64,000 nucleotides of DNA from Chamaelirium japonicum. Taxonomy: Eukaryota; Streptophyta; Magnoliopsida; Liliales; Melanthiaceae. Position numbers and translations under genes: made by a program. Positions 1-9,906 of the stretch are shown here, piece after piece. The stretch is taken from NCBI GenBank assembly GCA_947650365.1, contig OX393549.1:83824362-83888361 (forward strand). The letters are read 5' to 3'. The notes under the pieces were generated by a model. That model made no database searches. It was not told the origin of the DNA and saw only the letters and a list, made by a program, of their open reading frames with translations. The number at the start of each line of letters is the position of its first letter. Within the stretch, counting starts at the first letter, position 1.

Positions 1-1694
1 AGGGTGTGAGGTGAAAAAAGGAAGGGTTTTAAGTTTAGTCGATTAACTACACCAATTAGGGTTCTCACATGGTTTCTTCTGTGCTCTCACATATGAAAAG
101 AAGGAGGAGGGAAGAAACAAGATGGAATCTTTTTAATTTGATTTTATAAAAAGTAGAGAAATATAAGTTATCAACAGAGGGAAGACATTTTCAAGCCAAG
201 TCTGACCTTCGAAAGGGCTATCTTTTCAGAATGTGTGGCATGTCGGTGCAACTACATGCCGACAGGAGTCCCTCTAATAGAGTACGACACTCGAGCCTCC
301 TTTTCTTTTTCTCTTTTTCGTAATCATTCCTTTCTCCTTCTTCTTCCTTGGCCGAAACCACAAAGAGAGCAAAGGAGAGGGGGGCGGATTTTCTTGAGAG
401 GGGAAAGGCTAGGGCTGACTTCCTTTCTCCCTTTTCCTCTTATAGGGCCGGCCCCCTACTCGCTTACGCGAGCTAGGGCTAGCCCCCTAAGGATTAGGAT
501 AAGGGGGGGCGGTTTGAAGGTTTCCCCTTGACACTTCGAACGAAAATACACTTTTGTCGGGATACCGCTGATAGAGAGATAGAGTGAGGTACGCTAGTCG
601 GAATCGAGTTCCGTTAGCGCTTATGAGCTCCTAGAATTATTTTATTAATTTTAAGATCCATATTCAATATGCTTTGAGTCATATTTTAGTATTTACCAAA
701 ATACCCATATGCCCTCTTAACACATATGAATTAGGTTGTTAGGCTTCGGGCTTGCACTCCATCGTGCTACTTCGCATCTAACGTATCCAACCGGGTCGGA
801 AAATAATTCCTATATGCAACGACAGGGTGGAACCTTCAGGGTTCAGGATCTCTAGCTTTAACCGGATCCCTGATTAACTGTTCCGGTGATATTCAGAAAG
901 TTTCACTAATAAGTCCTAATCCGATTAACCCGCGTAGCCACCCAGAGTGCGACGCGAATTAAACTCTAGTGATTCTAAACTTATGTTACTCCCTCGTAAC
1001 CCTATTCTCTAGTATACTCTGATAATCTTTAGTCCCTCCTATTACTGGTGTCATGATTCGACTTGGGCGGTGAGGAGCACCGTTAGAACTCGATCGATCA
1101 TCTGAACAGGATTTAATGACTTGTCATCCATAACGCAGCACACCTTCCGGTACTATGCCTAGCATCTGGAACCTCGTCAGTCATACTGACAACTACTAGG
1201 CCTGAATTAATTATGTGGACATATTGACTCATTAAAATGCCCCCATCCATCACTTGACGTCAGATAATCTGTTGGGGTTGCATGCCACTCTAGTGCTAGC
1301 CGGGTAACTCAACATACAGTGGTATTGGACTATGGAAGGTTCGCATACGTTGACACATTAAAGCACCACATAGCCGATTGGCTCAGTATACATGATCCCT
1401 CAGGGTTGATAATAGATTATTTATAGTAGTAAGATGGTTTATGCACCAGGCTCTACTACACTGATCCGTGCACCGTCTTGGTTCCTATTCAACACGATCA
1501 TCGTACTTGGTCAGGTGAATAAAAATCCCATGTTCCTGTGGTGGAGACTTCACCACATCCTCTACCTGCCAACAGTTTATTCTCGGCGAAGCGACCGACA
1601 TCACCAAAGTCGTGAACTAGTTTTAGGTCTATACAGAACTGGTCTACTAGATCTCCTAAGCATGAACCCCCCATGCGACTAAGTGACCTACTGA
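1..1694 (-). mobile_element. Truncated Ty1/copia LTR relic
   Basis: From about position 200 this stretch aligns by eye, in the same orientation, with the long LTRs at 46625-48578 and 54503-56457. Shared blocks include the pyrimidine-rich tract followed by the ccttggccgaaaccacaa motif, the tgattaactgttccggtga block and the hallmark text around 730-1690. The window edge cuts the left side, and homology stops at about 1694, some 160 bp before the expected LTR end, where another LTR fragment begins. It is clearly diverged from the nested copy, so it is an older insertion of a related family. No coding region accompanies it inside the window. Confidence 0.8.
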
Positions 1695-2267
1695 AGGACC
1701 CGCCAGCCCTGTCTGGGGCCTATAAAGACGATGGTAGGACCCGCCGGCCATGCCTGGGACCTAGGGAGACGATGGAGGGACCCACCATCCCTGCCTAGGG
1801 CCCACGAAGATAGTTTGGGGCCCACAAAGTTGATCTAGGGCCTGATAAATCCCCCCGGATATTTACCAAAGCTCTATAAAATAATAGATTTTGTAAATAA
1901 CCCAGACCGAAATTCATTATTTCACTTTCCAGAACTCTCTAAGCCTTCTGGTGTTTAGACTCTAATCAAGCCTACTCCACCCTCTATCTACTTGTATAAG
2001 CACTCATCGGCCTATTGAAAGTCTACTTTTTCAGAGTTAGTGGATTCAAAGGTTGTGTCTTACCGTACGGAGACGTAGGTTTCGGACGAACTTCGTTACC
2101 ACATCCTATGTCAGCTCTCTCTTTCTATCTCTCTCTACCTCAATAGTGTCTGCGTGATAGCTCAGCACATAACAACTCAGCACTCTACAGTCACCTCACC
2201 TCAAAGCTCTACCCTTTAATCGACTGTTGGAGGAAGATCATACAATGGCCGTAATTTTCCCCCACAG
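1695..2267 (-). mobile_element. LTR fragment related to the gag-only element LTR
   Basis: The reverse complement starts tgtgggggaaaattacggcc and follows the whole layout of the 645-bp LTRs at 2856-3500 and 9257-9901: cctccaacagtcgatt block, cctacgtctccg block, tttgaatccacta block, then three degenerate copies of an approximately 40-bp gggcc/gggtcc repeat. It is much more diverged than those two LTRs are from each other, and the last 30-45 bp are missing at the junction with the copia LTR relic. It is a partial or solo LTR of a related family in the same orientation. The right edge, ending cccccaca at 2267, looks like an authentic LTR terminus next to LINE sequence. Confidence 0.75.
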
Positions 2268-2855
2268 CTTTAGCCATGATCACTCTACCTTTGGTGGCTC
2301 AGGTTGAAGCAGTGGTCGGGGATGCTGTCCACACGGGCTGAAGCGTCTTACCCAGTTGCTGGTCTCATTTTGGCTGAAGAACCATGCACTACCTTCAGAT
2401 CTTTTCTTTGGATGTTCTGTTCGACCGTTTGGGCCATCTCAAAATGCCAGAAGGAAGGCGATGGGCGGTTGTGAATGATTCGATCATCCCCGACTCTTCC
2501 CCGAAGGTTTTAGGTTGGCCTCTTACTTCCTTACTTGGATTGTTTCTATAATGCTACTTGTATGGAATTATATGGGTACGAAGAGGCTGACTTTGCATCG
2601 CACATTGCAAACCCCTCCTTCGTGCCCATCGTTCGAACGTTTTTGATCATGTTTGAAACTCACGTGTCAATTGCTAGTGTTAGTTGGGTTTCCTCTCACC
2701 TAGGGCCGGGATGGCATCATTTTTGTGTGGATTCTATATGACGTTCCCATGGGATCCTTGTATTTGATGGGAATCACAGTGGACAGTTTCGTTCCATTCT
2801 CTCCATCGTCAATTTCTTGTTGGTGTCTTTACTTTTCCATCTCACTCATGGTACC
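2268..2855 (+). mobile_element. L1-type LINE, part 1: ORF2 endonuclease N-terminal half
   Basis: Translation in plus-strand frames gives the plant L1 endonuclease signature around 2655-2855: an ETHVS block, then LGPGWHHFCVDS, then a region ending PSHSWYLAAVYAST that runs across the inserted element at the GTACC target site and resumes at 9907. Several stops and frame changes interrupt it, so it is a dead copy. The 2268-2530 part upstream of the endonuclease has no recognised motif. The LINE was a target for the gag-only LTR element and is therefore older than it. Confidence 0.75.
2851..2855. repeat. Target-site duplication GTACC (left)
   Basis: GTACC immediately precedes the LTR start TGTGGGGG at 2856 and is repeated exactly at 9902-9906 after the right LTR. 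A perfect 5-bp duplication is what a retroviral-type integrase leaves. Confidence 0.9.
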
Positions 2856-3500
2856 TGTGGGGGAGGATTTCGGCCGTCGTACGTGACCCTCCTCCAACAG
2901 TCGATTGAAGGTTTGACCATTCGGGATGTGGCGCGCTTCGAAGCGTAGAGTTGTGACTTGCTAGGCTGTCACACAAGCACTATAGAGTAGAAAGATAGAG
3001 AAAGAGATGACACGGGATATGGTGACGAAGTTCGGCCGAAGCCTACGTCTCCGTGCGGTAAGACGCAACCTTTGAATCCACTATCTCTGAGTAAATAGTA
3101 AAAGCTACTCTCGACAAGCCGAGAAGTGCTTCTTACAAGTAATCAGATGGTGGAAAAGGAGTCTGAAAACCAGAAAACTCAGGGAGCTCTGGAAAACAGA
3201 AAGTGGGTTTCAGGTCTGGAATTTCAGATCCGGAATCATTTATAGGGTTTGCTATTTATAGTAGTTTGGTTTGTGTAAGGAATACTCCAAGAATATTCCT
3301 TAGTGTATCCGGGGTTTAGTAAATTTCCGGGGGGATATACCAAACCCCAGATAGTACAAGTGGGCCCCAGGCGGGGCTGCGGGTCCCACCGTCGTACTCA
3401 TGGGCCCCAAGCAGGGCTGCGGGTTCCACTGTCATACTCGTGGGCCTTAGGCAGGGCTGCGGGTCCCATCGCTCGGCGTTAGCCAGATTTTGCACCCACA
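2856..3500 (-). repeat. 3-prime LTR of the gag-only element
   Basis: Begins TGTGGGGG and ends CACCCACA on the plus strand. It is 645 bp long, exactly the length of the partner at 9257-9901, with ten substitutions and no indels. Near the plus-strand right side are three copies of an approximately 40-bp unit containing gggctgcgggtccca. Confidence 0.92.
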
Positions 3501-3513
3501 GTTACCCCCTCCC
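3501..3513 (-). other. Polypurine tract of the gag-only element
   Basis: On the minus strand this reads GGGAGGGGGTAAC immediately before the 3-prime LTR, the expected place for plus-strand DNA priming. Confidence 0.75.
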
Positions 3514-3559
3514 AGCTAGATAGGTGTTAACCTAGCTGGCTGGGATTTCTTGGTGCAAA

Positions 3560-4030
3560 GCCGGTCGCTCATCTGCCGACCCTCTATCCAGGGTTAGCCG
3601 TTGGGCCCGCGGACCTGGCCCCGTCGTCAGTCTGCCGACCCCCTGTCCGGGGCCGACTACTGTGTGACTGCCGACCGTTGCACGGGGCCGATCATAGTCT
3701 GTCTGCCGACTCGTTGCGCGGGGCCGACCGTCGTCAGTCTGCCGACCCGTTGCGCGGGGTCGACCATTGTCAGTCTGCCGACCGTTGCACGGGGCCGATC
3801 ATAGTCTGTCTGCCGACCCGTTGCGCGGGGCCGACCGTCGTCAGTCTGTCGACCCCCTGGCGGGGCCGACTATTGTGTGTCTGCCGACCCTTTGCGCAGG
3901 GCCGATTGCGTGTGTCTGCCAACCCTCTGCCCGGGGCCGACCGTTGCGCCCGTCGACCCCCTACTAGGGGTCGACCGGGTGTGTGTCTGTCGACCCGTTG
4001 CACGTGGCCGACTGCATGTGTGCTAACCCC
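3560..4030. repeat. Tandem array of about 36-42-bp units (ccgacccgttgcgcgggg)
   Basis: About a dozen degenerate units, each with a ccgacc core, a gttgcgcggggccgacc segment and a variable cagtctg linker. The array lies in the non-coding half of the gag-only element. The apparent ORFs on both strands here are products of the repeat. Confidence 0.85.
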
Positions 4031-4589
4031 TCCCAATTGGGTAGGTGGCAACCTGGTTGACTAGGATCACAGAAATAGTCACGTGTAGGGCGGTTCATGC
4101 CAAAAATATTAGGGGTAGGAGGTTCTATGCAAAGAATAGGGGGCAGAGGGGTTTTTGACTAAAAAAGTCAGGTGGAAGGGGGTTCGGTCAAATATTCCGG
4201 GATACAGGGGTTTTTATGTAAAAACCCCGGAGCAGTCAAAAATGGCGGCCGAGGGGTTTTACACAAATTTGTAATAGATGGGGGGTTTTTTTGCAAAAAA
4301 TGAAAAAAAAAAACAGGGGTTGCAGGTTTCAGTGAACGGGGGAGGGAAGAGGGTCGGGCGGCGGCGGCTCGGGGGGGCGACGGCGACTGCGGGGCGCAGC
4401 GGCGGCGGCGGCGCAGGGGCTCGGGCTCGAGCGCGCAGGGGTGGGAGTGGCGGCGCCGACCGGGGGCGGGGGAGTGGGGGTGGCTCGGGCGCTGGGCTCA
4501 GGGAAGGGGGGGTGGGGGCGGCGGCGCAGGGTGGTGGCTCGGGCGCCGGGATCGGGGAAGGGGGGTTCGGGGGTGGGGTTGGCGGCGGC

Positions 4590-4760
4590 CGGAGATGGTG
4601 ATGGAGTGGTGATGGTGGTCGGTGGTGTTGGAGATGGGGTTGGTGGTGATGGTGGTGATGGTGGTGTGGATGGTGGTGATGGTGGATGGGGTTGGTGGTG
4701 ATGGTGGTGTGGATGGTGGTGATGGTGGTGATGATGATGATGATGATGATGATGGAGGTG
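4590..4760. repeat. Low-complexity GGTGGTGAT/ATG tract
   Basis: Imperfect ggtggtgat triplet repeats followed by an ATG run around 4730-4752. They follow a GC-rich stretch (4340-4590) with no recognisable content. Long Pro/His-rich ORFs on the opposite strand are translations of this tract. Confidence 0.8.
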
Positions 4761-4849
4761 GTGAAGGTGGTGGCGGGAGTCGCCGGAGATGGTGAAGAGT
4801 GGGGGTCTATTTTGGTGTATGTGTTGAGAGGAGATCTTGCAAAAAAAAA

Positions 4850-5015
4850 GGGGGGGGGGGGGGGGTCTTGCAAGAGGGGGGGGGGGGTCTTGCATGAGGG
4901 GGGGTCTTGTAAGAGGGGGGGGGGGGGGTCTTGCAAGAGGGGGGGTCTTGTAAGAGGGGGGGGTCTTGCATGAGGGGGGGTCTTGTAAGAGGGGGGGGTC
5001 TTGCAAGAGGTTGGG
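4850..5015. repeat. G-tract array, units of about 20-27 bp
   Basis: About seven units, each a run of 7-12 G followed by tcttgcaagag or tcttgtaagag. The regular spacing of long G runs on the plus strand would favour G-quadruplexes and also polymerase slippage during sequencing. Confidence 0.85.
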
Positions 5016-5451
5016 TTCATGGAGCGGCACTTCCTCTTGCTTGCAACGATGGAAAAATAACGGGCCGCTGCATTGTGCATGCATTGAACTCAAGTGTCAC
5101 ACTTCATCATCATATTTTTTTTTGCCACCCTCTCACACTCAAGCCCTCTTTCACACCCTACTCAAAAATCCAAGAGAAGGGGCTACACAGTTGAGATTGA
5201 AGGGAGTCGACACAAGCCGAGCCGAGCATAGCTTTGGCCTGCTTGAGCTTGTCTTGTAACCCAACAAACGTAAACGAACTTGTCGGCGCATGTTGTTCAG
5301 AGTCGACGGTCGGGCTCACCGATGTGTTGTCTGACGACAGGCAACGCGGCTGCCGCCGCGTTGTCCAGCATCGGCTGTCAAGCCCGTCGTTGCATTGACC
5401 GACGCATTCTCTGTCGGGAACCGAGGCGGCGACGGCAGCCTTGGACTTTGT

Positions 5452-6700
5452 CTTTGAATGCCGAGACGGAGGTTGCCTCGGGCTGAGACGATGCGAATGT
5501 CTCGGGTTTCGTCAGGTCCTGAGGCGGTGAAGTTTGCCTCGGACTTCGTCTTCGAATGCCGAGGCGAAGGTCGCCTCGGGCCGAGTCGTTGCCGATGTCT
5601 TGGGCTTCGTCAGGTGCCAAGGTGGTGAAGCTTGCCTCGGACTTTGTCTTCGAATGCCGAGGCGAAGGTCGCCTCGGGCCAAGTCATTGCCGATGTCTCG
5701 GGCTTCGTCAGGTGCCGAGGTGGCAAAGTTTTGCCTCGGACTTCGTTGTCGAATGCCGAGGCGAAGGTCGCCTCGGGCCGAGACGATGCCGACGTCTCGG
5801 GCTTTGTCAGGTGCCGAGGCGGTGAAGCCTGCCTCGGACTGCGTTGTCGAATGCCGAGGCGAAGGTCGCCTCGGGCTGAGACGATGCTGACGTCTCGGGC
5901 TTCGTCAGGTGTCGAGGCGATGAAGCCTGCCTCGGACTGCGTTATCGAATGCCGAGGCGAAGGTCACCTCGGGCCGAGACGATGCTAACGTCTCGGGCTT
6001 CGTCAGGTGCCGAGGCGGTGAAGCCTGCCTCGGACTTTGTCCTTGAATGCTGAGGAGAAGGTCGCTTCGGGCCGAGTCGTTGCCGATGTCTCGGGCTTCG
6101 TCAGGTGCCGGGGCAGTGAAGCTTGCCTCAGACTTTGTTTTCGAATGCCGAGACGAAGGTCGCCTCGGGCCGAGACGGTGCTGACGTCTCGGGCTTCGTC
6201 CGGTGCCGAGGCGGTGAAGTCTATCTCGGACTTTGTCTTCGAGTGTCGAGGCGAAGGTCGCCTCGTGCCAAGACGTTGCTGACGTCTCGGGCTTCGTCGG
6301 GTGCCGAGGCGGTGAAGCCTGTCTCGGACTTTGTTTTCGAATGCCGAGGCAAAAGGTCACGTCGTGCCAAGACGTTGCCGACGTCTTAGGCTTCGTCAAG
6401 TGCCGAGGCAGTGAAGATTGGCTCGGGTTCTGCTTTTGAATGCCAAGGCTATCACCTTGGGTCGAGGCAATGTTGCTGTCTCGGTCTTTGGCAGGTGCCG
6501 AGGAGGGTGAAGCCTGCCTCGGGCTTTGCTTTTGAATGCCAAGGATGTCACCTTGGGCCGAGGCAATGTCACCGTCTCGGTCTTTGGCAGGTGCCGAGGA
6601 GGGCGAAGCCTGCCTTGAGCTTTGCTTTTGAATTCCAAGGCTATCACCTTGGGCCGAGGTGACGTCGCCGTCTCGGGCTTTGCCTTTGAATGCCAAGGGC
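5452..6700. repeat. Tandem array of about 99-bp units (gaatgccgaggcgaagg)
   Basis: About twelve units. The first nine or so recur about every 98-100 bp and contain gaatgccgaggcgaagg, cctcgggccgagacg and ggcttcgtcaggtgccgag. From about 6420 a diverged variant of about 106 bp takes over (gaatgccaaggctatcacc). Because the main period is close to a multiple of three, one reading frame on each strand stays open for long distances. This is not evidence of a gene. Confidence 0.9.
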
Positions 6701-6731
6701 GGGACCTTGTACTCATTGGTCGATGGGGTAA

Positions 6732-7480
6732 GAATTCGGAGTACTCAGCGTGGTGCCTTTGTATCGGTTAGACTTAGGCGAAGCACCGTTTCAGTCGAAC
6801 CTACGTATCGGGGCACGTAGCTTTGTACCGTTGCAGGTTAGTCGGCCGTGTCGCAACACGAACCGAACTAACTGTGGCGAGGCACTAGTGCATGTGTCCT
6901 TACGTGACAACGGGAGCATGTGCGACGTCAATGATTCGGAGTACTCAGCGTAGCACCCTTGTATCGGTTGGACTTAGGCGAAGCGCCGTTTCAGTCGAAC
7001 CTACGTATCGGGGCACGTAACTTTGTACCGTTGCAGGTTAGTCGATCGTGTCGCAACGCGAATCGAACTAACTGTGGCGAGGCATTAATGCATGTGTCCT
7101 TACGTGACAACGGGAGCATGTGCGACGCCAATGATTCGGAGTACTTAGCGTAGTGCCCTTGTATCGGTTGGACTCAGGCGAAGCGCCATTTCAGTCGAAC
7201 TTACGTATAGGGACACATAGCTTTTGTACCGTTGCAGGTTAGCCGGCCGTGTCGCAACACGAACCGAACTAACTGTGGCGAGGCACTAGTGCATGTGTCC
7301 TTACGTGACAACGGGAGCATGCGCGATGCCAATGATGCGGAGTACTCAGCGTAGCACCCTTGTATCGGTTGGACTTAGGCGAAGTACCGTTTCAGTCGAA
7401 CCTATGTATTGGGGCACGTAGTTATGTACCGTTGCAGGTTAGTCGACCATGTCGCAACGCGAATCGAACTAACTGTGGCG
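6732..7480. repeat. Tandem array of about 200-bp units (attcggagtactcagcg)
   Basis: Three complete units and one partial unit start near 6732, 6931, 7131 and 7332. Each has cggagtactcagcgt, ttgtatcggttggactt, aggcgaagc, taccgttgcaggttag and gaactaactgtggcg. The array ends about 150 bp beyond the end of the gag ORF. Confidence 0.9.
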
Positions 7481-7626
7481 TTGAGTAGAAGTTGAGATAG
7501 AATTTGATAGTCTTTGATAGAACTTGAAGCAACTGTCATTTCATTGATAACTTTGAAGATGTTACATCATGGATTTCAGATGAGGGAATTTTCGAGTTAT
7601 TGATAGTCGGCGGTCTTTTACTCTGA

Positions 7627-9132
7627 TCAGTTGATGGGGTGTTTTCCTTTGGTGTCCGTGGTCTTCTGAGGCTCTTCGGGTCTATCGTCTGCCTGCCTTG
7701 GCCTCTTAGAGGTTCCATCTTTCTCAGCCTGAGCATTGCGAGCTTGAGCTGTTGGTCTCATTGGTGCCTTATCAGAAAGGCGCTTCTCGAGGTCACGTTT
7801 CTTGCGAGCGACTTGATCATCCTCCACCTCGATCTCTTTTTGAATTCGATCGAATAGCACCCCGAGGGAGGCAGGAGGATTTCGGATGAGGTCATTGTAG
7901 ATGTGGAGGTCAAAGCGTAGGGCATTCTGGAACGCGAGCATGATGGCTTCATCGTCGAGGTGATGTCCAGAGAGCGCAGCAAGCTCGTTACGGAACCTCC
8001 GAGAGAACTCTCGGAGGGTTTCGTCCGATCCCATCCTGAGCCGGTAGAGGGAGTCTAGCTTCTTCTCCGGCTTGAGGTTTAGCCGATAGTGTTGAACAAA
8101 GAGGTCTGCCAGATCCCTGAATTGACTTACGGAGGCCGTAGGGAGGTTGTGATACCAGTCCAACAACATGTCATCTAGACTGCCAGCGAAGGTGCGGCAT
8201 AGAACCTGGTTATTGTGGTCGTGCGACGTCAGTGCTTGTTTGAAAGCGAGGACGTGCAGTGTTGGATCTCCCTTTAAACAGTTGAACCTGGGGAGAGAGG
8301 GGGCTTTCCAGCTTCGAGGAAACTGGGCTCGGAGAATGTACTGATGAAGTGGCCCTTCGGAGGCATGATTGTTCCGACGATTACCTCGTTGGTCAGAGAG
8401 ACGTCTCGAAGGAAGAGGAGGCAAAGAGGGCGTTGGAGTCCATCTCGTCGTCCGATGCCCAACTGGGGCTCGATCACCATTGTAATGTTGCCGAACTTTC
8501 GAGCGATCCCCATCATTCCGAACATCCCTCACGATACAGGGCTCGGAGGATGACTCAGAGGAGAGAGACTTGGGATGGCGTGCAGACTCATTGAGACGCT
8601 CCCAGACAGTCGGCCTGGGAGGAATAGGCGAGGGTTCTCTCGAGTGGGATTTGAGAGAACATCGAGGGATGTCGACGACGGATCGTCTGGAAGGAGCAGG
8701 AGATTTGTCAATCGACCGACAGACGTCTGCTCCGTCTTTGATTCTGGCGACAGACCATGGGAGGTTAGTTCCTGCTTCGACGACAATCTGTCGGAGGGAG
8801 TCTCTTTCCACCATTAGAGCAGCGTTCTGCTTCATGAAGGTGAGGAGTTGATAGTCCTCTGCTGTGATTTGATATGATGCTTGAGCACCGGTACCGGGAG
8901 AGACGTGTGCTTTCCCCAAGCGCTGAGGAATTTGGTCGGTGAGTTGAGGTGACTGTCGAGGTTGAGCCTGGGCGGTGCGATCAACCAACGGGTGACCCCT
9001 TGAATTAATGGTGAGCTGTTGTTCCGGGTGTTGGCTCATTGCGAATTGACGACTCATTGAGCGAGTCATCGGATGCTGAGCATCTGGGTGCATGATGCTT
9101 TCCTCTGGCTGGTCCATCGGTGTCTTCGCCAT
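7627..9132 (-). CDS. Gag-like polyprotein ORF of the gag-only element
   Basis: The ORF is 501 codons from ATG to stop and looks whole. The N-terminal half is basic and low in complexity, with Ser/Arg/Pro-rich stretches. Residues about 270-430 match the retrotransposon gag (PF03732-like) pattern: FPRSWKAPSLPRFNCLKGD, then LDDMLLDWYHNLP, SQFRDLADLFVQHY, ETLREFSRRFRNE and a C-terminal charged tail. No zinc knuckle or protease motif follows. The family role is packaging of element RNA into virus-like particles. With no pol, replication would depend on an autonomous partner; that is inference. The start is the first ATG, about 105 bp after the primer-binding site. Confidence 0.85.
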   Translation of the reverse strand: MAKTPMDQPEESIMHPDAQHPMTRSMSRQFAMSQHPEQQLTINSRGHPLVDRTAQAQPRQSPQLTDQIPQRLGKAHVSPGTGAQASYQITAEDYQLLTFMKQNAALMVERDSLRQIVVEAGTNLPWSVARIKDGADVCRSIDKSPAPSRRSVVDIPRCSLKSHSREPSPIPPRPTVWERLNESARHPKSLSSESSSEPCIVRDVRNDGDRSKVRQHYNGDRAPVGHRTTRWTPTPSLPPLPSRRLSDQRGNRRNNHASEGPLHQYILRAQFPRSWKAPSLPRFNCLKGDPTLHVLAFKQALTSHDHNNQVLCRTFAGSLDDMLLDWYHNLPTASVSQFRDLADLFVQHYRLNLKPEKKLDSLYRLRMGSDETLREFSRRFRNELAALSGHHLDDEAIMLAFQNALRFDLHIYNDLIRNPPASLGVLFDRIQKEIEVEDDQVARKKRDLEKRLSDKAPMRPTAQARNAQAEKDGTSKRPRQADDRPEEPQKTTDTKGKHPIN

Positions 9133-9236
9133 CTAGGTGCAGCGATGAAGGCAGACGGAGTACTCGGGCAACCGGTATCTACTACAGGAGGGGTTAGGAA
9201 ACTTGGACGTTGTAAGTTGATAGGATTAGGATCAAA

Positions 9237-9253
9237 TCCCACAGACGACGCCA
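9237..9253 (-). other. Primer-binding site of the gag-only element
   Basis: On the minus strand it reads TGGCGTCGTCTGTGGGA, three bases after the 5-prime LTR end. A TGGCG start is usual in plant Ty3/gypsy elements. The priming tRNA is not assigned here. Confidence 0.7.
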
Positions 9254-9256
9254 AAC

Positions 9257-9901
9257 TGTGGGGGAGGATTTCGGCCGTCGTACGTGACCCTCCTCCAACA
9301 GTCGATTGAAGGTTTGACCATTCGGGATGTGGCGCGCTTCGAAGCATAGAGTTGTGACTTGCTAGGCTGTCACACAAGCACTATAGAGTAGAAAGATAGA
9401 GAAAGAGATGACACAGGATATGGTGACGAAGTTCGGCCGAAGCCTACGTCTCCGTGCGGTAAGACGCAACCTTTGAATCCACTATCTCTGAGTAAATAGT
9501 AAAAGCTACTCTCGACAAGCCGAGGAGTGCTTCTTACAAGTAATCAGATGGTGGAAAAGGAGTCTGAAAACCAGAAAACTCAGGGAGCTTTGGAAAACAG
9601 AAAGTGGGTTTCAGGTCTGGAATTTCAGATCCGGAATCATTTACAGGGTTTGCTATTTATAGTAGTTTGGTTTGTGTAAGGAATACTCCAAGAATATTCC
9701 TTAGTGTATCCGGGGTTTAGTAAATTTCCGGGGGGATATACCAAACCCCAGATAGTGCAAGTGGGCCCCAAGCGGGGCTGCGGGTCCCACCGTCGTACTC
9801 ATGGGCCCCAGGCAGGGCTGCGGGTCCCACTGTCGTACTCGTGGGCCTTAGGCAGGGCTGCGGGTCCCATCGCTCGGCGTTAGCCAGATTTTGCACCCAC
9901 A
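9257..9901 (-). repeat. 5-prime LTR of the gag-only element
   Basis: 645 bp, TG...CA boundaries as in its partner. Followed by the GTACC duplication at 9902-9906. Confidence 0.92.
9653..9662 (-). promoter_or_regulatory. Candidate LTR TATA box
   Basis: On the minus strand CTATAAATAG lies about 240 bp into the 5-prime LTR. It fits a plant TATA box driving the gag transcript, but no transcription start is visible from sequence. Confidence 0.5.
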
Positions 9902-9906
9902 GTACC
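9902..9906. repeat. Target-site duplication GTACC (right)
   Basis: Exact copy of 2851-2855. Confidence 0.9.

Larger units (their letters stand above)
2856..9901 (-). mobile_element. Gag-only LTR retroelement (TR-GAG type, Ty3/gypsy-derived), structurally complete
   Basis: This 7,046-bp element has two 645-bp LTRs, a perfect GTACC target duplication, a primer-binding site beside the right LTR and a polypurine tract beside the left LTR, so it reads on the minus strand. Its only protein region is a gag-like ORF of 501 codons that looks whole. No protease, reverse transcriptase, RNase H or integrase is recognisable. The other 4 kb of the interior is filled by four unrelated tandem arrays. This matches the published class of terminal-repeat retrotransposons with a GAG domain, which must borrow polymerase from other elements. 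The LTRs differ at ten sites in 645; at a commonly assumed grass rate of 1.3e-8 per site per year this is roughly 0.6 million years (inference). It sits inside an L1 LINE. Confidence 0.9.

Noticed and set aside
4259-5093. Two long minus-strand ORFs rich in Pro, His and Thr
   Set aside because: They are translations of GC-rich and GGTGGTGAT low-complexity sequence plus the G-tract array, open in several frames at once, with no domain.
5534-6696. Long repetitive ORFs on both strands, up to 263 codons
   Set aside because: The 99-bp tandem unit is close to a multiple of three, so open frames are carried along automatically.
3560-7480. Direct repeats considered as a CRISPR-like array
   Set aside because: Units are contiguous with no unique spacers, inside a plant retroelement.
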